DNA of 64,000 bases from positions 1-64,000 of the forward strand of contig NZ_MU078723.1 of assembly GCF_014078545.1 (NCBI RefSeq). The letters run 5' to 3'. The stretch is from Nitrosopumilus sp. b1. Its GTDB lineage: Archaea > Thermoproteota > Nitrososphaeria > Nitrososphaerales > Nitrosopumilaceae. The position numbers were made by a program, and so were the translations under genes. Below, in pieces: positions 51,097 to 61,263 of this stretch (position 1 is the first letter of the stretch; every line of letters begins with the position of its first letter). The notes under the pieces are model-generated. The model ran no database searches and was not told the DNA's origin. It saw only the letters and a program-made list of their open reading frames with translations.

Positions 51097-52542
51097 TTGA
51101 GAATCAAACAATCCCTGTTAGAATATGTAGATAATGTAAAAAATGGAACTTACACATGTGAAGATTTTGTTTTAGAGACACTGGAGCATATAGAAAAACA
51201 CGAGGAAGTTCTACACTCATACATTTCAATCAACCAAAAAGCAATCGAGGATGCAAAAAAAATCGACAAGAAAATACAGTCTGGTGAAAAGGTCGGTGCA
51301 TTTTATGGGGCTCCAATTGGAATCAAGGATAACATCTGCATAAAGAACTCAAAGACAACATGTGCATCAAGAATGTTAGAGGATTTTGTTGCACCATATG
51401 ATGCCACGGTAATAACTAGACTCAAAGGCCAAGACGCATTATTCATTGGAAAAAACAATCTAGACGAGTTTGCGATGGGCCTGACTACAGAGTTTAGCGC
51501 CTATGGACCAAGCAGAAACCCATGGAATCCAGATTATGTGCCAGGCGGCTCATCGGGAGGAAGTGCAGTGGCAGTTAGTGCCTTTGAATGCCTAGCATCT
51601 TTAGGCTCAGATACGGGTGGTTCTACAAGAAATCCTGCCAGCTTTTGTTCAGTTGTAGGAATAAAACCAAGTTATGGGTTAATCAGCAGATATGGCCTTA
51701 TCTCATATGCAAATAGCATCGAGCAGATTGGCCCCATAACCAGAACTGTAAAGGATACTGCATTTGTGCTAAATACAATTGCAGGTATTGATGAAAATGA
51801 CAATACCACCATTGATAATCACAATGACGATTATCTAGGTGAGATTGATCAAGGAATCGAAGGAAAAAAGATAGGAATCATCAAGCAGATGATGGGAGAA
51901 GGAGCATCAAAGGATGTAGTTGATGCAACAAATGAAGCAATATCAAAATTAGAAAAACAGGGAGCACAGATTCAAGACATCAACCTTGAAGCAGTGGATT
52001 ATTCTGTTGCTGCATATTATACCATAACTGCTACAGAGGCAGGAAGTAATCTTGCAAGATATGATAACCTAAGATATGGTTATGACTTTCCAGTAGAGGG
52101 ATACGAGTTTAACTCTTACATATCAAGGGCAAGAAAAAGATTTGGCCCAGAAGTTACAAGACGAATGATACTAGGAGGTTTTGTTCCATCAGCTGGATAT
52201 GCCGGAAAATATTTCCTAAAAGCAATGAAAGTAAAAAACAAGCTAACAAGAGAGGTCAATGAGGCATTTAAGAAAGTCGATTTGCTAATCTCGCCGACAG
52301 TTCCTGTACAACCATTTAAGATTGGAGAAAAGATTGAGGACCCGATTGCATTGTTCCTAGTTGATTTTAACACTGTTACTGCAAATCTTACAGGAAAACC
52401 TGCAATATCTGTTCCATTCAAAGTAACAAATGGATTACCAATAGGAATACAATTGATGGCAGAACATAACAAAGACAAATTCCTTTTACAGGCAGCTTAT
52501 ACATTAGAACAAAATACAAAACTACCGGAGGTTCCTTTATGA
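51097..52542 (+). CDS. gatA: Asp/Glu-tRNA amidotransferase subunit A
   Basis: 481 residues from a TTG start right after gatC. Amidase signature: Lys in PIGIKDNI, Ser-Ser-Gly in YVPGGSSGGSAVAVSAFECL, and SLGSDTGGSTRNPA. It hydrolyses glutamine or asparagine and channels ammonia to GatB. Overlaps gatB by 4 nt. Confidence 0.97.
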   Translation: MRIKQSLLEYVDNVKNGTYTCEDFVLETLEHIEKHEEVLHSYISINQKAIEDAKKIDKKIQSGEKVGAFYGAPIGIKDNICIKNSKTTCASRMLEDFVAPYDATVITRLKGQDALFIGKNNLDEFAMGLTTEFSAYGPSRNPWNPDYVPGGSSGGSAVAVSAFECLASLGSDTGGSTRNPASFCSVVGIKPSYGLISRYGLISYANSIEQIGPITRTVKDTAFVLNTIAGIDENDNTTIDNHNDDYLGEIDQGIEGKKIGIIKQMMGEGASKDVVDATNEAISKLEKQGAQIQDINLEAVDYSVAAYYTITATEAGSNLARYDNLRYGYDFPVEGYEFNSYISRARKRFGPEVTRRMILGGFVPSAGYAGKYFLKAMKVKNKLTREVNEAFKKVDLLISPTVPVQPFKIGEKIEDPIALFLVDFNTVTANLTGKPAISVPFKVTNGLPIGIQLMAEHNKDKFLLQAAYTLEQNTKLPEVPL

Positions 52543-53939
52543 CCAAAATTGGTTTAGAGATTCACTGTCAGCTAACAAAATTAAACAGCAAGCTATTCTG
52601 TTCATGTAAGGCAGATTATAGAGAATTTGAGCCAAACACTAACATCTGTCCAATATGCATGGGCTTGCCTGGTTCATTACCACGATTAAATCAAAAAGCA
52701 GTAGAAAAGGCAACTACAATTGCATTGGCGTTAAGCTGCCAAATTCCAGAAAAGATTGCATTCTTTAGAAAAAATTACTTTTACCCAGATTTGCCAAAGA
52801 ACTTCCAAATTACTCAGCTTAACGTGTATGGCCCAACTAGCATTGGTGAAAAGGGCATGGTAAATGTTGAAGATAAGGAAATTAGAATACGAAGAATACA
52901 GCTTGAAGAAGATCCGGGACGATTAATCTACGAGGGAACATCAGAAAAAACCCAGATTACACTAGTTGATTATAATCGTGCAGGAACTCCTCTAGTTGAA
53001 ATTGTCACAGAGCCTGATTTTGATAATCCAAAACAAGTGAGAATATTTTTGAACATACTATCTGATCTGTTGGAGAACCTAGGGGTAAGTGAGCCCACAT
53101 TAGAGGGAGCAATGCGTGCAGACGGAAACGTCTCAATAGAAAATGGTCCAAAGGTTGAAATCAAAAACATTGGTTCGTTTCATGATTTAGAAAAAGCACT
53201 GCACTTTGAGATTACAAGGCAGGAGAGTCTTTCTGCAAGAGACATTCCAATTGCCCAAGAAACAAGACATTGGGATGACAGACGTAAAGTTACAGTCTCG
53301 GCAAGATCAAAAGAAGAGGAGATGGATTATCGTTACTTCCCAGAAGGCGACATACCATGGATAAAAATTGCAGATCAAAGAATTCAAAAATTAAAAGAAG
53401 AGATGCCTGAGAGTATCAGCTCAAAAAAGCAGAGATACGTTACACAGTTTGATATCCCTCCACAGGTTGCCGATGTCTTATCCTCTGACAAGTATTATTC
53501 AGATTTATTTGAAAAATCCCATGATGATAAAAATGCAAAAGATATTGCAAATCTGATAACGACTGATTTGATGGGCCTTGTTGATACACGTGAAAAAAGA
53601 GAGCAATCAAAGCTAAAGCCAAATCATTTGAAAGACTTGGTAAGTGCAATTCAAGCAAATACAATTACCAGAACATCTGCAAAGACAGCATTACAAGAGA
53701 TGGTAAAATCAGGTAAAAGCCTGGATGACATCATCAAAGATTTAGACCTCGGCAAATCTGATCAAGGTGAATTAGAAAAGATAGTGGATGAGATAATATC
53801 CCAAGAGAGCAAAGCAGTAGAGGAGGCAAAAGCAAATCCCCAGGCAATAAACTATCTAGTTGGGAAGGTAATGCAAAAAACAAAAGGAAAAGCAGACCCG
53901 ATAATTACACTTGAATTATTTAAAAAGAAATTATCTTAA
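52539..53939 (+). CDS. gatB: Asp/Glu-tRNA amidotransferase subunit B
   Basis: 466 residues. N-terminal KIGLEIHCQL, zinc site CSCKAD / NICPICMGLPGSLP, LEEDPGRL, YNRAGTPLVEIVTEPD and EGAMRADGNVS are GatB hallmarks, with a C-terminal helical tail domain (Yqey-like). It activates the mischarged tRNA and transamidates it. GatB, not GatE, shows the bacterial-like trimeric type, used in archaea for Asn. Confidence 0.97.
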   Translation: MTKIGLEIHCQLTKLNSKLFCSCKADYREFEPNTNICPICMGLPGSLPRLNQKAVEKATTIALALSCQIPEKIAFFRKNYFYPDLPKNFQITQLNVYGPTSIGEKGMVNVEDKEIRIRRIQLEEDPGRLIYEGTSEKTQITLVDYNRAGTPLVEIVTEPDFDNPKQVRIFLNILSDLLENLGVSEPTLEGAMRADGNVSIENGPKVEIKNIGSFHDLEKALHFEITRQESLSARDIPIAQETRHWDDRRKVTVSARSKEEEMDYRYFPEGDIPWIKIADQRIQKLKEEMPESISSKKQRYVTQFDIPPQVADVLSSDKYYSDLFEKSHDDKNAKDIANLITTDLMGLVDTREKREQSKLKPNHLKDLVSAIQANTITRTSAKTALQEMVKSGKSLDDIIKDLDLGKSDQGELEKIVDEIISQESKAVEEAKANPQAINYLVGKVMQKTKGKADPIITLELFKKKLS

Positions 53940-53981
53940 AACAAGAGAAGCCATTATATCATTTCAAAATACCATTATTTT

Positions 53982-55910
53982 ATGTCAGAGTACGTCTTTG
54001 TTCCAACAAAAGAACAGATTGAAACATCAAACATTTACAAATTCATGCAAAGATACAATCTGAAAACATTAGAGGAGTTGCATCAAAAATCAATTTCGGA
54101 TCCTTCTTGGTACTGGAATGCAGTTAGTGAAGATGTTGGTATTGTTTGGGACAAAAAATTTGAAAAGGTTCTAGATTCTTCAAAAGGAGTACCCTGGATA
54201 GACTGGTTTGTAAACGGTAAAACAAACATAATTCTATCAACTCTTGATAAATTTGCAAAAAAGACGCCTCAAAAGGTAGCCTATCATTTCATTTCTGAAG
54301 GTGGAGATTATGACTCCTTAACGTACAAAGAACTAGAAGATGAGGTAAATCAACTTGCAAATGGCCTAAAATCATTAAAAATTCTCAAGGGAGATGTCGT
54401 TGCAATTTACATGCCAATGATCAAGGAGGCAATCATTGCAATATTGGCATGTGCTAAGATTGGAGCAATTCAAACGGTAATTTTTTCTGGATACAGTGCA
54501 GATTCACTAAAAATTAGACTACAAGATTGTAATGCAAAGATTTTGTTAATCTCTGATGGCTTTGAACGAAAGGGAAAAAAAATTTCTCAAAAGGAAGCAC
54601 TAACAGTTGGAATCAAAGATACCAATGTACAAAATGTCATTATAGTACAATACAAGGGATTTGATGATTACTCATCATCTCAAATGCTACTACACTACAA
54701 TGAACTAATAAAAAATCAATCAAAAGAGTGTCCAACTGAAATTTTAGATTCTAATGATAAACTATTCATTTTGTACACTTCAGGAACAACTGGCAAACCA
54801 AAAGGAGTTGTACATACACATGGGGGTTTTTCAGTATTTGCAGGACATCAATCAGCCTATCTAATCGATAATCATCAAGATGATGTCTTGTTTTGGCCTG
54901 CAGATATTGGCTGGATTACAGGTATAGTTTGGAATGTGTATGGTCTACTTGAGATGGGTGCAACCGGCATAATCTATGATGGTGCATTGGATTATCCTAA
55001 CATCAATAGAATATGGGGCATAATGGAAAAGTATGGTGCAACAATTTTTGGAATTTCACCAACAGCTGTTCGCATGTTTAAAAAAAATGGAATCACTCCA
55101 ACAGATTTACATGATTTTAAAAAAATTAGATTGATTCCAACTACTGGAGAACCAATTGATGAAGAGTCATGGTGGTGGCTTTTTGAAAAGGTAGGGAAAA
55201 AAAGAATTCCAATTATGAATTTGTCTGGCGGTACAGAAATTGGTGGAGCAATGTTATCTGTATTACCAGGAATGAAACTAAAACCCACAACAGTTGGAAC
55301 CCCCTGTCCTGGAATTGATGTTGATGTTTTTGATGATAAAGGAAATCAAGTCAGGGACCAAAAAGGCTATCTTGTTGTAAAGAATTCATGGCCAGGAATG
55401 ACAAAAGGATTACTCAATGACAATGAAAGATATCTCAAGACATATTGGTCTAGATTTGAAAATATTTGGTTTCATGGGGATTACGTAATGGCAAATTCAG
55501 ATGGTTTGTGGTATATGCATGGAAGAATTGATGATGTGATTAACATTTCAGGCCACAGAATGAGCACTGCAGAGATTGAGCAAACAATAATATCGCATCC
55601 AAAGATTTCAGATGTTGCTTCTATTTCAATTCCAGATGAGATTACGGGTGAGGCAATAGTTGTGTTTGTGGTACCAGAGGGCAACTACAAAGAAGAGAAT
55701 TTATCAGATGAAATCACATCTTTTGTTTCTGAAAAGATTGGTAAATTAGCAAAACCAAAATTTGTAATCCAGTTATCGGATCTTCCAAAAACTCGTACGG
55801 GTAAAATTATGCGAAGATTGCTCAAAGACAAACTACTTGGAAATCAAATAGGAGACAAATCATCCCTAGAAAATCCCCACGTTTTAGATGAAATTACTCC
55901 AATTTCCTAG
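53982..55910 (+). CDS. AMP-forming acyl-CoA synthetase (Acs family)
   Basis: 642 residues. N-terminal ACAS extension, AMP-binding P-loop LYTSGTTGKPKGVVHTHGG, GISPTAVRMF, adenylate motif SGGTEIGG, WFHGDYVMANSDGLW, RIDDVINISGHRMSTAEIE, and C-terminal catalytic Lys region TRTGKIMRRLLK. It activates a short carboxylate (acetate, propionate or a hydroxyacid). Carbon fixation in this lineage mainly uses ADP-forming synthetases, so the substrate here cannot be fixed by sequence alone. Confidence 0.92.
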   Translation: MSEYVFVPTKEQIETSNIYKFMQRYNLKTLEELHQKSISDPSWYWNAVSEDVGIVWDKKFEKVLDSSKGVPWIDWFVNGKTNIILSTLDKFAKKTPQKVAYHFISEGGDYDSLTYKELEDEVNQLANGLKSLKILKGDVVAIYMPMIKEAIIAILACAKIGAIQTVIFSGYSADSLKIRLQDCNAKILLISDGFERKGKKISQKEALTVGIKDTNVQNVIIVQYKGFDDYSSSQMLLHYNELIKNQSKECPTEILDSNDKLFILYTSGTTGKPKGVVHTHGGFSVFAGHQSAYLIDNHQDDVLFWPADIGWITGIVWNVYGLLEMGATGIIYDGALDYPNINRIWGIMEKYGATIFGISPTAVRMFKKNGITPTDLHDFKKIRLIPTTGEPIDEESWWWLFEKVGKKRIPIMNLSGGTEIGGAMLSVLPGMKLKPTTVGTPCPGIDVDVFDDKGNQVRDQKGYLVVKNSWPGMTKGLLNDNERYLKTYWSRFENIWFHGDYVMANSDGLWYMHGRIDDVINISGHRMSTAEIEQTIISHPKISDVASISIPDEITGEAIVVFVVPEGNYKEENLSDEITSFVSEKIGKLAKPKFVIQLSDLPKTRTGKIMRRLLKDKLLGNQIGDKSSLENPHVLDEITPIS

Positions 55911-55949
55911 TGGATTTGATTTGTCTGATATGAATAAGCATAAGCCTTT

Positions 55950-55970
55950 AATTTCTAAAATTTAGAGAAT
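55950..55970. promoter_or_regulatory. AT-rich palindrome before the aminotransferase gene
   Basis: AATT-TCTAAA-A-TTTAGA-G-AATT is a near-perfect palindrome ending 5 nt before the ATG at 55975, across the likely transcription start. It resembles TTCTA-N6-TAGAA sites at 624-639 and 24286-24301. All are AT-rich, so chance is possible. Confidence 0.3.
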
Positions 55971-55974
55971 TGAT

Positions 55975-57333
55975 ATGAAATTCATCGTAGATCAGCAGGT
56001 AGAAGACATCGAGCTGCCTGAGAATCTGAGATTAAACACTTTTTTACAGGAATTTCATCAAGATTGTCCTCATCCAGAGTGTAATTTTGGATTTTATGGA
56101 TTTGCGTTTGGCCAATCGCCATTTCATGTGCCACAGATAATGCAAACTGCATTACAGAAAAATTCCGATAAAGGAAAATATGCACCGGTACCAGGAATTG
56201 AGGAACTGCGTGAGGCAATAGCCACTTACAATAAACATTATTTTGGAATGGATATTGACCCAAAGAGAGTATATGTCGGGCCAGGTACCAAAGAACTAAT
56301 CTTTAATCTCTTTGAAATTCTTCACGGCACTGTAATTCTACCAACACCTGCATGGATAGGGTATCTCCCACAGATTAGATTCTTAAAGAAAAATTATCAC
56401 ATGCTGCCAACAAAGTCTAGCAGAAAGATCAATGCAGATGACCTAAAGAAATTAGCATTAAGGTTACACGATAGACAAAAGATACTCATACTAAATAACC
56501 CCAATAATCCAACAGGCCTCTTATACTCTAGATTAGAGTTAGAAGAGATTGCAGATATCTGCAGAGAGCAAAACATCACTGTAATCTCTGATGAAATTTA
56601 TGCACAGACAACATATGACATGAAAGAATTTGTCAGTATGGGAAAAATCTATCCAGAAGGAACATTTGTTACCAATGGATTATCAAAATCTCATGCAGCC
56701 GGTGGATACAGACTAGGTTATGTGATATTTCCCCAATATGTGACTGAATTAAAACAGCAATTCAAGAAAATTCTTGCAACAGAGTATACTGCAGTATCTA
56801 CACCAATACAACATGCAGCAGTAGCAGGTTTTGAGATAAGCAAAGAGATGGATGAATATTTTGAGATAACAAGACGTATTCATGAAATCATGGGTGAGTA
56901 TACCTATAATGCAGTTACCGCCATTGATGGCGTAAAAGCAACTAAACCCGAAGCAACATTCTATCTTTTGGCAAACTTTAATCACTATTCATCCGAGTTG
57001 GCAGGCTCTAAAATTCAAGTTTCACAAAGATTTGCAGAATCATTAATCCAACATCCATATCACACTGCAATAGTGGGAGGAGACAGCCTTGTTTTGGAAA
57101 GAACCGACTTTAGTGCAAGAATGGCATTTGTAGATTATGACGGTACAAAGGCATTTGAAAATTATAAAAACAATAAACCAAAAACTGCCTCAGATAAACT
57201 AGAATTTGTAAAAACCAATGCCCCAAGAATCGTAGCAGGAATCAAAATGATTGACCTGTATTTTCAACACATCAAAAAGAATGCATCATCAAAAATTGAA
57301 TGCAAATTTGATTCATTAAGAGTACCTGGATAA
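55975..57333 (+). CDS. PLP-dependent aminotransferase, class I/II
   Basis: 452 residues. Fold type I aminotransferase: YAPVPGIEELREAIATYN, ILNNPNNPTGLLYSRLELEE, SDEIYAQTTYD, PLP-lysine in NGLSKSHAAGGYRLGYVIF, and the C-terminal arginine region. Longer than usual by an N-terminal segment with cysteines (HQDCPHPECNFGFYGF). Probably acts on aspartate or aromatic/branched amino acids; the exact substrate is unknown. Confidence 0.9.
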   Translation: MKFIVDQQVEDIELPENLRLNTFLQEFHQDCPHPECNFGFYGFAFGQSPFHVPQIMQTALQKNSDKGKYAPVPGIEELREAIATYNKHYFGMDIDPKRVYVGPGTKELIFNLFEILHGTVILPTPAWIGYLPQIRFLKKNYHMLPTKSSRKINADDLKKLALRLHDRQKILILNNPNNPTGLLYSRLELEEIADICREQNITVISDEIYAQTTYDMKEFVSMGKIYPEGTFVTNGLSKSHAAGGYRLGYVIFPQYVTELKQQFKKILATEYTAVSTPIQHAAVAGFEISKEMDEYFEITRRIHEIMGEYTYNAVTAIDGVKATKPEATFYLLANFNHYSSELAGSKIQVSQRFAESLIQHPYHTAIVGGDSLVLERTDFSARMAFVDYDGTKAFENYKNNKPKTASDKLEFVKTNAPRIVAGIKMIDLYFQHIKKNASSKIECKFDSLRVPG

Positions 57334-57447
57334 ATGAGTGTAAATTACACATCAAATTTTCAAAATACTCTTGATAAAATAATTACAACCAAAAAATGAT
57401 CTTTTGCCAACCACCTTCTTAAACAGGTCATCTACAAAAGTTTCATA

Positions 57448-58506
57448 GTGGATAACAAGAAGATAGACGTTCAACAGGCAATACTGTTAATTCAAAATAT
57501 CATAGCAAATAATCAAGGAGATATCGGACGATTAAATTTTATCATAGAATCGCTAAAAAATAAGAAAAGGCTATACAAATCTGATCAAAACTATATTGAA
57601 AAAAAGATCAATGGCACATTAAGTTACAAAAAACTAGAACAAAAAAATAAAAATTTTGATTTACAGAAACAGATTAAATTTCTCATCAATAACAAACAGG
57701 GTGACCCAGGAAGATTACATTATATTTTAGAAACTATAAAAAAAGAAAAAAATCTCTTTAAAACAGATCAAACGTATCTAGAAAATAAACTCAAAATAAT
57801 AAAGCAAAAAAAAGTAATTGAAAATAAGCAAATCTATCCAGAGGAAAATTCAACATACAAAATAATCACACAAGAAAACACAAAAAGAACATTTGAAGAA
57901 CAAGTTGAGATTCAGAAGTTAAAACAAGAGTTAGAAATATCAAAAAACTCAAATGATGAATTAAAAGAGAAGCTAAATGATGCAATTAACAAAATATCCA
58001 ATTTGCAAAAAATAATCGAAGATAAAAATCTGGAAATAGTCACAAAGAATCAAAAAATAGACACACTGAGACAGGAGATATCCAAGATAAAATTAGTAAG
58101 TAATAATCCCGAATTAAAAGAGATAACAAATCAGATTAATTCAGAAAATGAAAAGATATCCAACCAAGATATCTTACACGATAAAATCAAGCAACATAAA
58201 GAGAAACTAAATCAACTAATCAAGTATAGAAAAGAATACGAAGAAAAAATCCTCAAGGCAAAAGAAGATATCAACAAACAGCTTTTATCAGAAAATAAAA
58301 AGATCAGAGCCCACGATAAATTAGTAGAGGAATTAGTTCATTCACAAAAACAGCTAGAACAGAGCAAGGTAGAACAAGAGATAATCCTTGAGCAAATTAA
58401 AAAGGAACAGACAAGGTTGCTAAGGGACATGTCTGACCAACAAAAAAGCCTGGATGAGTCCAAGGCAGAATTTGATAAAACATTGAGCGACCCCAAAAAG
58501 GATTAA
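57448..58506 (+). CDS. Coiled-coil protein with two N-terminal GRL repeats
   Basis: 352 residues from a GTG start. Two copies of a 45-residue helical module (about 8-57 and 67-112) share GDIGRLNFIIESLKNKK / GDPGRLHYILETIKKEK and LYKSDQNYIEKKI / LFKTDQTYLENKL. The rest (about 140-345) is a long coiled coil rich in Lys/Glu. No signal peptide or membrane helix. Similar modules occur elsewhere in ammonia-oxidizing archaea, function unknown. A structural or scaffold role is plausible. Confidence 0.75.
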   Translation: MDNKKIDVQQAILLIQNIIANNQGDIGRLNFIIESLKNKKRLYKSDQNYIEKKINGTLSYKKLEQKNKNFDLQKQIKFLINNKQGDPGRLHYILETIKKEKNLFKTDQTYLENKLKIIKQKKVIENKQIYPEENSTYKIITQENTKRTFEEQVEIQKLKQELEISKNSNDELKEKLNDAINKISNLQKIIEDKNLEIVTKNQKIDTLRQEISKIKLVSNNPELKEITNQINSENEKISNQDILHDKIKQHKEKLNQLIKYRKEYEEKILKAKEDINKQLLSENKKIRAHDKLVEELVHSQKQLEQSKVEQEIILEQIKKEQTRLLRDMSDQQKSLDESKAEFDKTLSDPKKD

Positions 58507-58606
58507 CATTTCCTCAGATCAGTAACAACAATGTGTTCTAATCGGACGATCAGTACCAGTATGATTCAAAGCTAGTCTTTTAATAAAGAAAAAAATTATT
58601 TGATTT

Positions 58607-59254
58607 ATGATAAGGGCAGTAATCGTAGATGACGATAAAGAAACTGTGATGCTCTTTAGTGAATTATTACAGAGTAATGATATCGAAGTTGTAGGTACGG
58701 GGTACAATGGACAAGACGCTACCTTTCTTTATCAGAAACTAAAGCCAGACGTGGTATTCTTGGATGTAAACATGCCCGTTTATGATGGAATTTATGGATT
58801 AAAGAGAATCAGAGAGATGAGCAATGAAGCTGTAGTAATCATTACAACAAACAAAATGACAATTAGCAGTCAACTTGCATTAAACAAGCTAAAACCATCA
58901 GCTATAATTCGAGAACCAATAGACATTGATGAGATTCTCAGAACGGTCAATCAGCTATGTGCACCATCATTGGATTCGGAACAAAACATGAAGCAGACAA
59001 TTGTAACTTTAGCATTAAAAAATACGTTACTGGAACTAGGGGTCCAAGAATATGACAAGGTGATTTCATTGCTACAAAAGGATCACAATGCAACACTGGA
59101 TGATTGTTATCAAAATCCAGAATACCTCAAACAGACATTACAGGATTTATTTGGAAATTCATATCATGATATTTTGATATCTCTAAATAACAACATGAAG
59201 GAGATTTCAAATCAACAAGATATCAAAGATTTTCTTCAGGTTTTAGAAAATTAG
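58607..59254 (+). CDS. Response regulator with helical output domain
   Basis: 215 residues. Receiver domain 1 to about 118: VDDDKE acidic pair, D53 (FLDVNMP), T80/T81. The usual Lys is replaced by Arg102 (IIREPID). The C-terminal domain (about 120-215) is helical with no recognised DNA-binding motif. The receiver aligns closely with 36627-37049. K-to-R at the switch lysine may alter phosphorylation. Confidence 0.88.
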   Translation: MIRAVIVDDDKETVMLFSELLQSNDIEVVGTGYNGQDATFLYQKLKPDVVFLDVNMPVYDGIYGLKRIREMSNEAVVIITTNKMTISSQLALNKLKPSAIIREPIDIDEILRTVNQLCAPSLDSEQNMKQTIVTLALKNTLLELGVQEYDKVISLLQKDHNATLDDCYQNPEYLKQTLQDLFGNSYHDILISLNNNMKEISNQQDIKDFLQVLEN

Positions 59255-60481
59255 TTATTTCTTTAATCGTTTAATCTCATTAGTTACTAGTGGCAAAAAT
59301 GCACCAATGTCAGATACTATTCCCAATGCTTGCCAGGTTCCCCTATCCATTAATTTAGTAACAGTTGGTTGACTGATGTCGACTACAATCACCTTTACAT
59401 CTGCAGGTAACATGTTTCCAGTTGCAATAGAATGTAACATAGTTGAGATCATCATAACCATGTTTGCATCTTTTAGAACTTCTTTGTATCTTCGTTGTGC
59501 CAAAGCAATATCGGTTATTACATCCGGCAATGGCCCATCATCTCTTATTGAACCTGCAAGGACAAATGGAATTTTCTTTTTCACACATTCATACATGATT
59601 CCTCGTCGAAGTTTTTTAGTTTTGACCATATTGGAAATAGAACCTGCCTTGAATACTGCATTAATGGTATCCATATGGTTTCTATGTCCCCTAACTGCGA
59701 GAGTTCCATCAGAAACATTCATTCCCAATGACGTACCCAATGTTGCATATTCTATATCGTGAACAGCCAAAGCGTTTCCTGCCAACACGCCATCGACGTA
59801 TCCTTTACGGATTAACTCTGCAAGAGAATCAGCAGCGCCAGTATGAACAATAGCTGGGCCACCTACGACAACAATCTTTCCTCCATTTTTTTTAATCTTG
59901 ATAATGTCTTCAGCTACTCTTCGTGCAATATGTTGAGTAGGTCTTTCACTTGAGCTGCTACTTCCCATAAACTCAAAGACGTTGATTCCTTCTCTAGGTC
60001 TCTCAGGAGGGGTGACCTTAATCCCAGATTCCCCAACCACTATCTTGTCTCCTTTTTTGACGTCTCTAATTGGGACACAAAATGCCCTATTGCCTTTTAC
60101 AACAATACATTTGTCCATCATCATGTTTTCTACAACTATCCACTGATTTTTGTAAAATAGGCTAGTTCGATTGTTGGTCGTACTGTAAAAGTTCTCTGGC
60201 ATAACCATACTCTTTGGAGCAGGTTTTACCTTGATCTCTTTTTGGGTTTTGGAAGTAGCACCCTCTCGATAAACTAGATCTAAAATTTTATCCAAATGTT
60301 TTTGATTTTTTCCTTTAACAGATAGTAATGCATAGCTTTCATCCTTCTTTTTCTTACCAATGTCTATTGTCAGCACCTCAAACTCGCCATTAACATCCAT
60401 TATTTTATCAAAAATCTTTGTAAGGATTGAAGAGTCTATTAGATGTCCACGAACTTCAATTTCTTGCCTATATTTTGTCAT
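59255..60481 (-). CDS. LOR/SDH-type protein, probable archaeal ornithine cyclodeaminase
   Basis: 408 residues. N-terminal LOR/SDH bifunctional-enzyme conserved domain (YRQEIEVRGHLIDSSILTKI, FEVLTIDIGKKKKDESYAL), then a Rossmann part with GGKIVVVGGPAIVHTGAADS and IPFVLAGSIRDDGPLPDVIT. This is the TIGR00300-type family, one member of which makes proline from ornithine in methanogens. Assignment by domain memory; alternative deaminase roles are possible. Confidence 0.8.
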   Translation of the reverse strand: MTKYRQEIEVRGHLIDSSILTKIFDKIMDVNGEFEVLTIDIGKKKKDESYALLSVKGKNQKHLDKILDLVYREGATSKTQKEIKVKPAPKSMVMPENFYSTTNNRTSLFYKNQWIVVENMMMDKCIVVKGNRAFCVPIRDVKKGDKIVVGESGIKVTPPERPREGINVFEFMGSSSSSERPTQHIARRVAEDIIKIKKNGGKIVVVGGPAIVHTGAADSLAELIRKGYVDGVLAGNALAVHDIEYATLGTSLGMNVSDGTLAVRGHRNHMDTINAVFKAGSISNMVKTKKLRRGIMYECVKKKIPFVLAGSIRDDGPLPDVITDIALAQRRYKEVLKDANMVMMISTMLHSIATGNMLPADVKVIVVDISQPTVTKLMDRGTWQALGIVSDIGAFLPLVTNEIKRLKK

Positions 60482-60621
60482 TTATTATAAAAAGCCTAGG
60501 CGATAACTAAAGGTTTACTGTGAAAAATTTGATTTATTGGTAAATGGGCAGAATATATCAAAATTTGTTGTTCACCATGGACAGCAGATTCCTTAACTTA
60601 ATTTTATGACATAGAGTCATA

Positions 60622-61263
60622 ATGCAAATTACAAACGCAGAGAAACTAGAAGATATTAGAGAAAACGAGGTTATTCGGATTTCAAAAGAGTATCCAAAGC
60701 CGAAGATCCTAGATAACATAACAGTTAGAGCAAAAACAAAGGGACTAGACATGAATTTTGCATCTAGAAGAAAATGGGGCGAAGTAAAAGGAGAGGTAAC
60801 TCATCAATATTTGAAGTTTGTAAACGCACATCTGCTTGAAAGACTGGAACATATTAACAAAATGAAGGAGATAAAAAACAGTCTAGATTCGGAGATAGAA
60901 CTACTCCAAACTAACGAGATTACAAATTTAATGATCTTTCCAGACATATCAATTAACGAATTAAATCAAAACGAGATAACAGAATTATCAGAATATATGA
61001 AATTACAAAAACAGATTGCAGAGTCAAAGATTGATTATTACAAAAATAAAATCAAATCTGCAAATGAAGAGCTCCAAGAAAGAGAGTGGCAACTACAAGA
61101 AATAGACAAAAAACAATCAAATAGTGAAACTGAGCCTGAAAGAATCGTCAAAGAAGAATTAAATTCATTATTAAAAAAATATGGCATCAAAGAGCTAACT
61201 TATGCTATTGATGTGATCACATCTACAAAGAGAAAAAGAAATCAGACTAAACTGGAAGAGTGA
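60622..61263 (+). CDS. Helical/coiled-coil hypothetical protein
   Basis: 213 residues, acidic and mostly helical (HINKMKEIKNSLDSEIELLQ; LQEREWQLQEIDKKQ). The C-terminal part has VKEELNSLLKKYGIKELTYA. No cysteines, signal peptide or membrane helix. Overlaps the convergent 61247-61594 gene by 17 nt. Unknown function. Confidence 0.65.
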   Translation: MQITNAEKLEDIRENEVIRISKEYPKPKILDNITVRAKTKGLDMNFASRRKWGEVKGEVTHQYLKFVNAHLLERLEHINKMKEIKNSLDSEIELLQTNEITNLMIFPDISINELNQNEITELSEYMKLQKQIAESKIDYYKNKIKSANEELQEREWQLQEIDKKQSNSETEPERIVKEELNSLLKKYGIKELTYAIDVITSTKRKRNQTKLEE

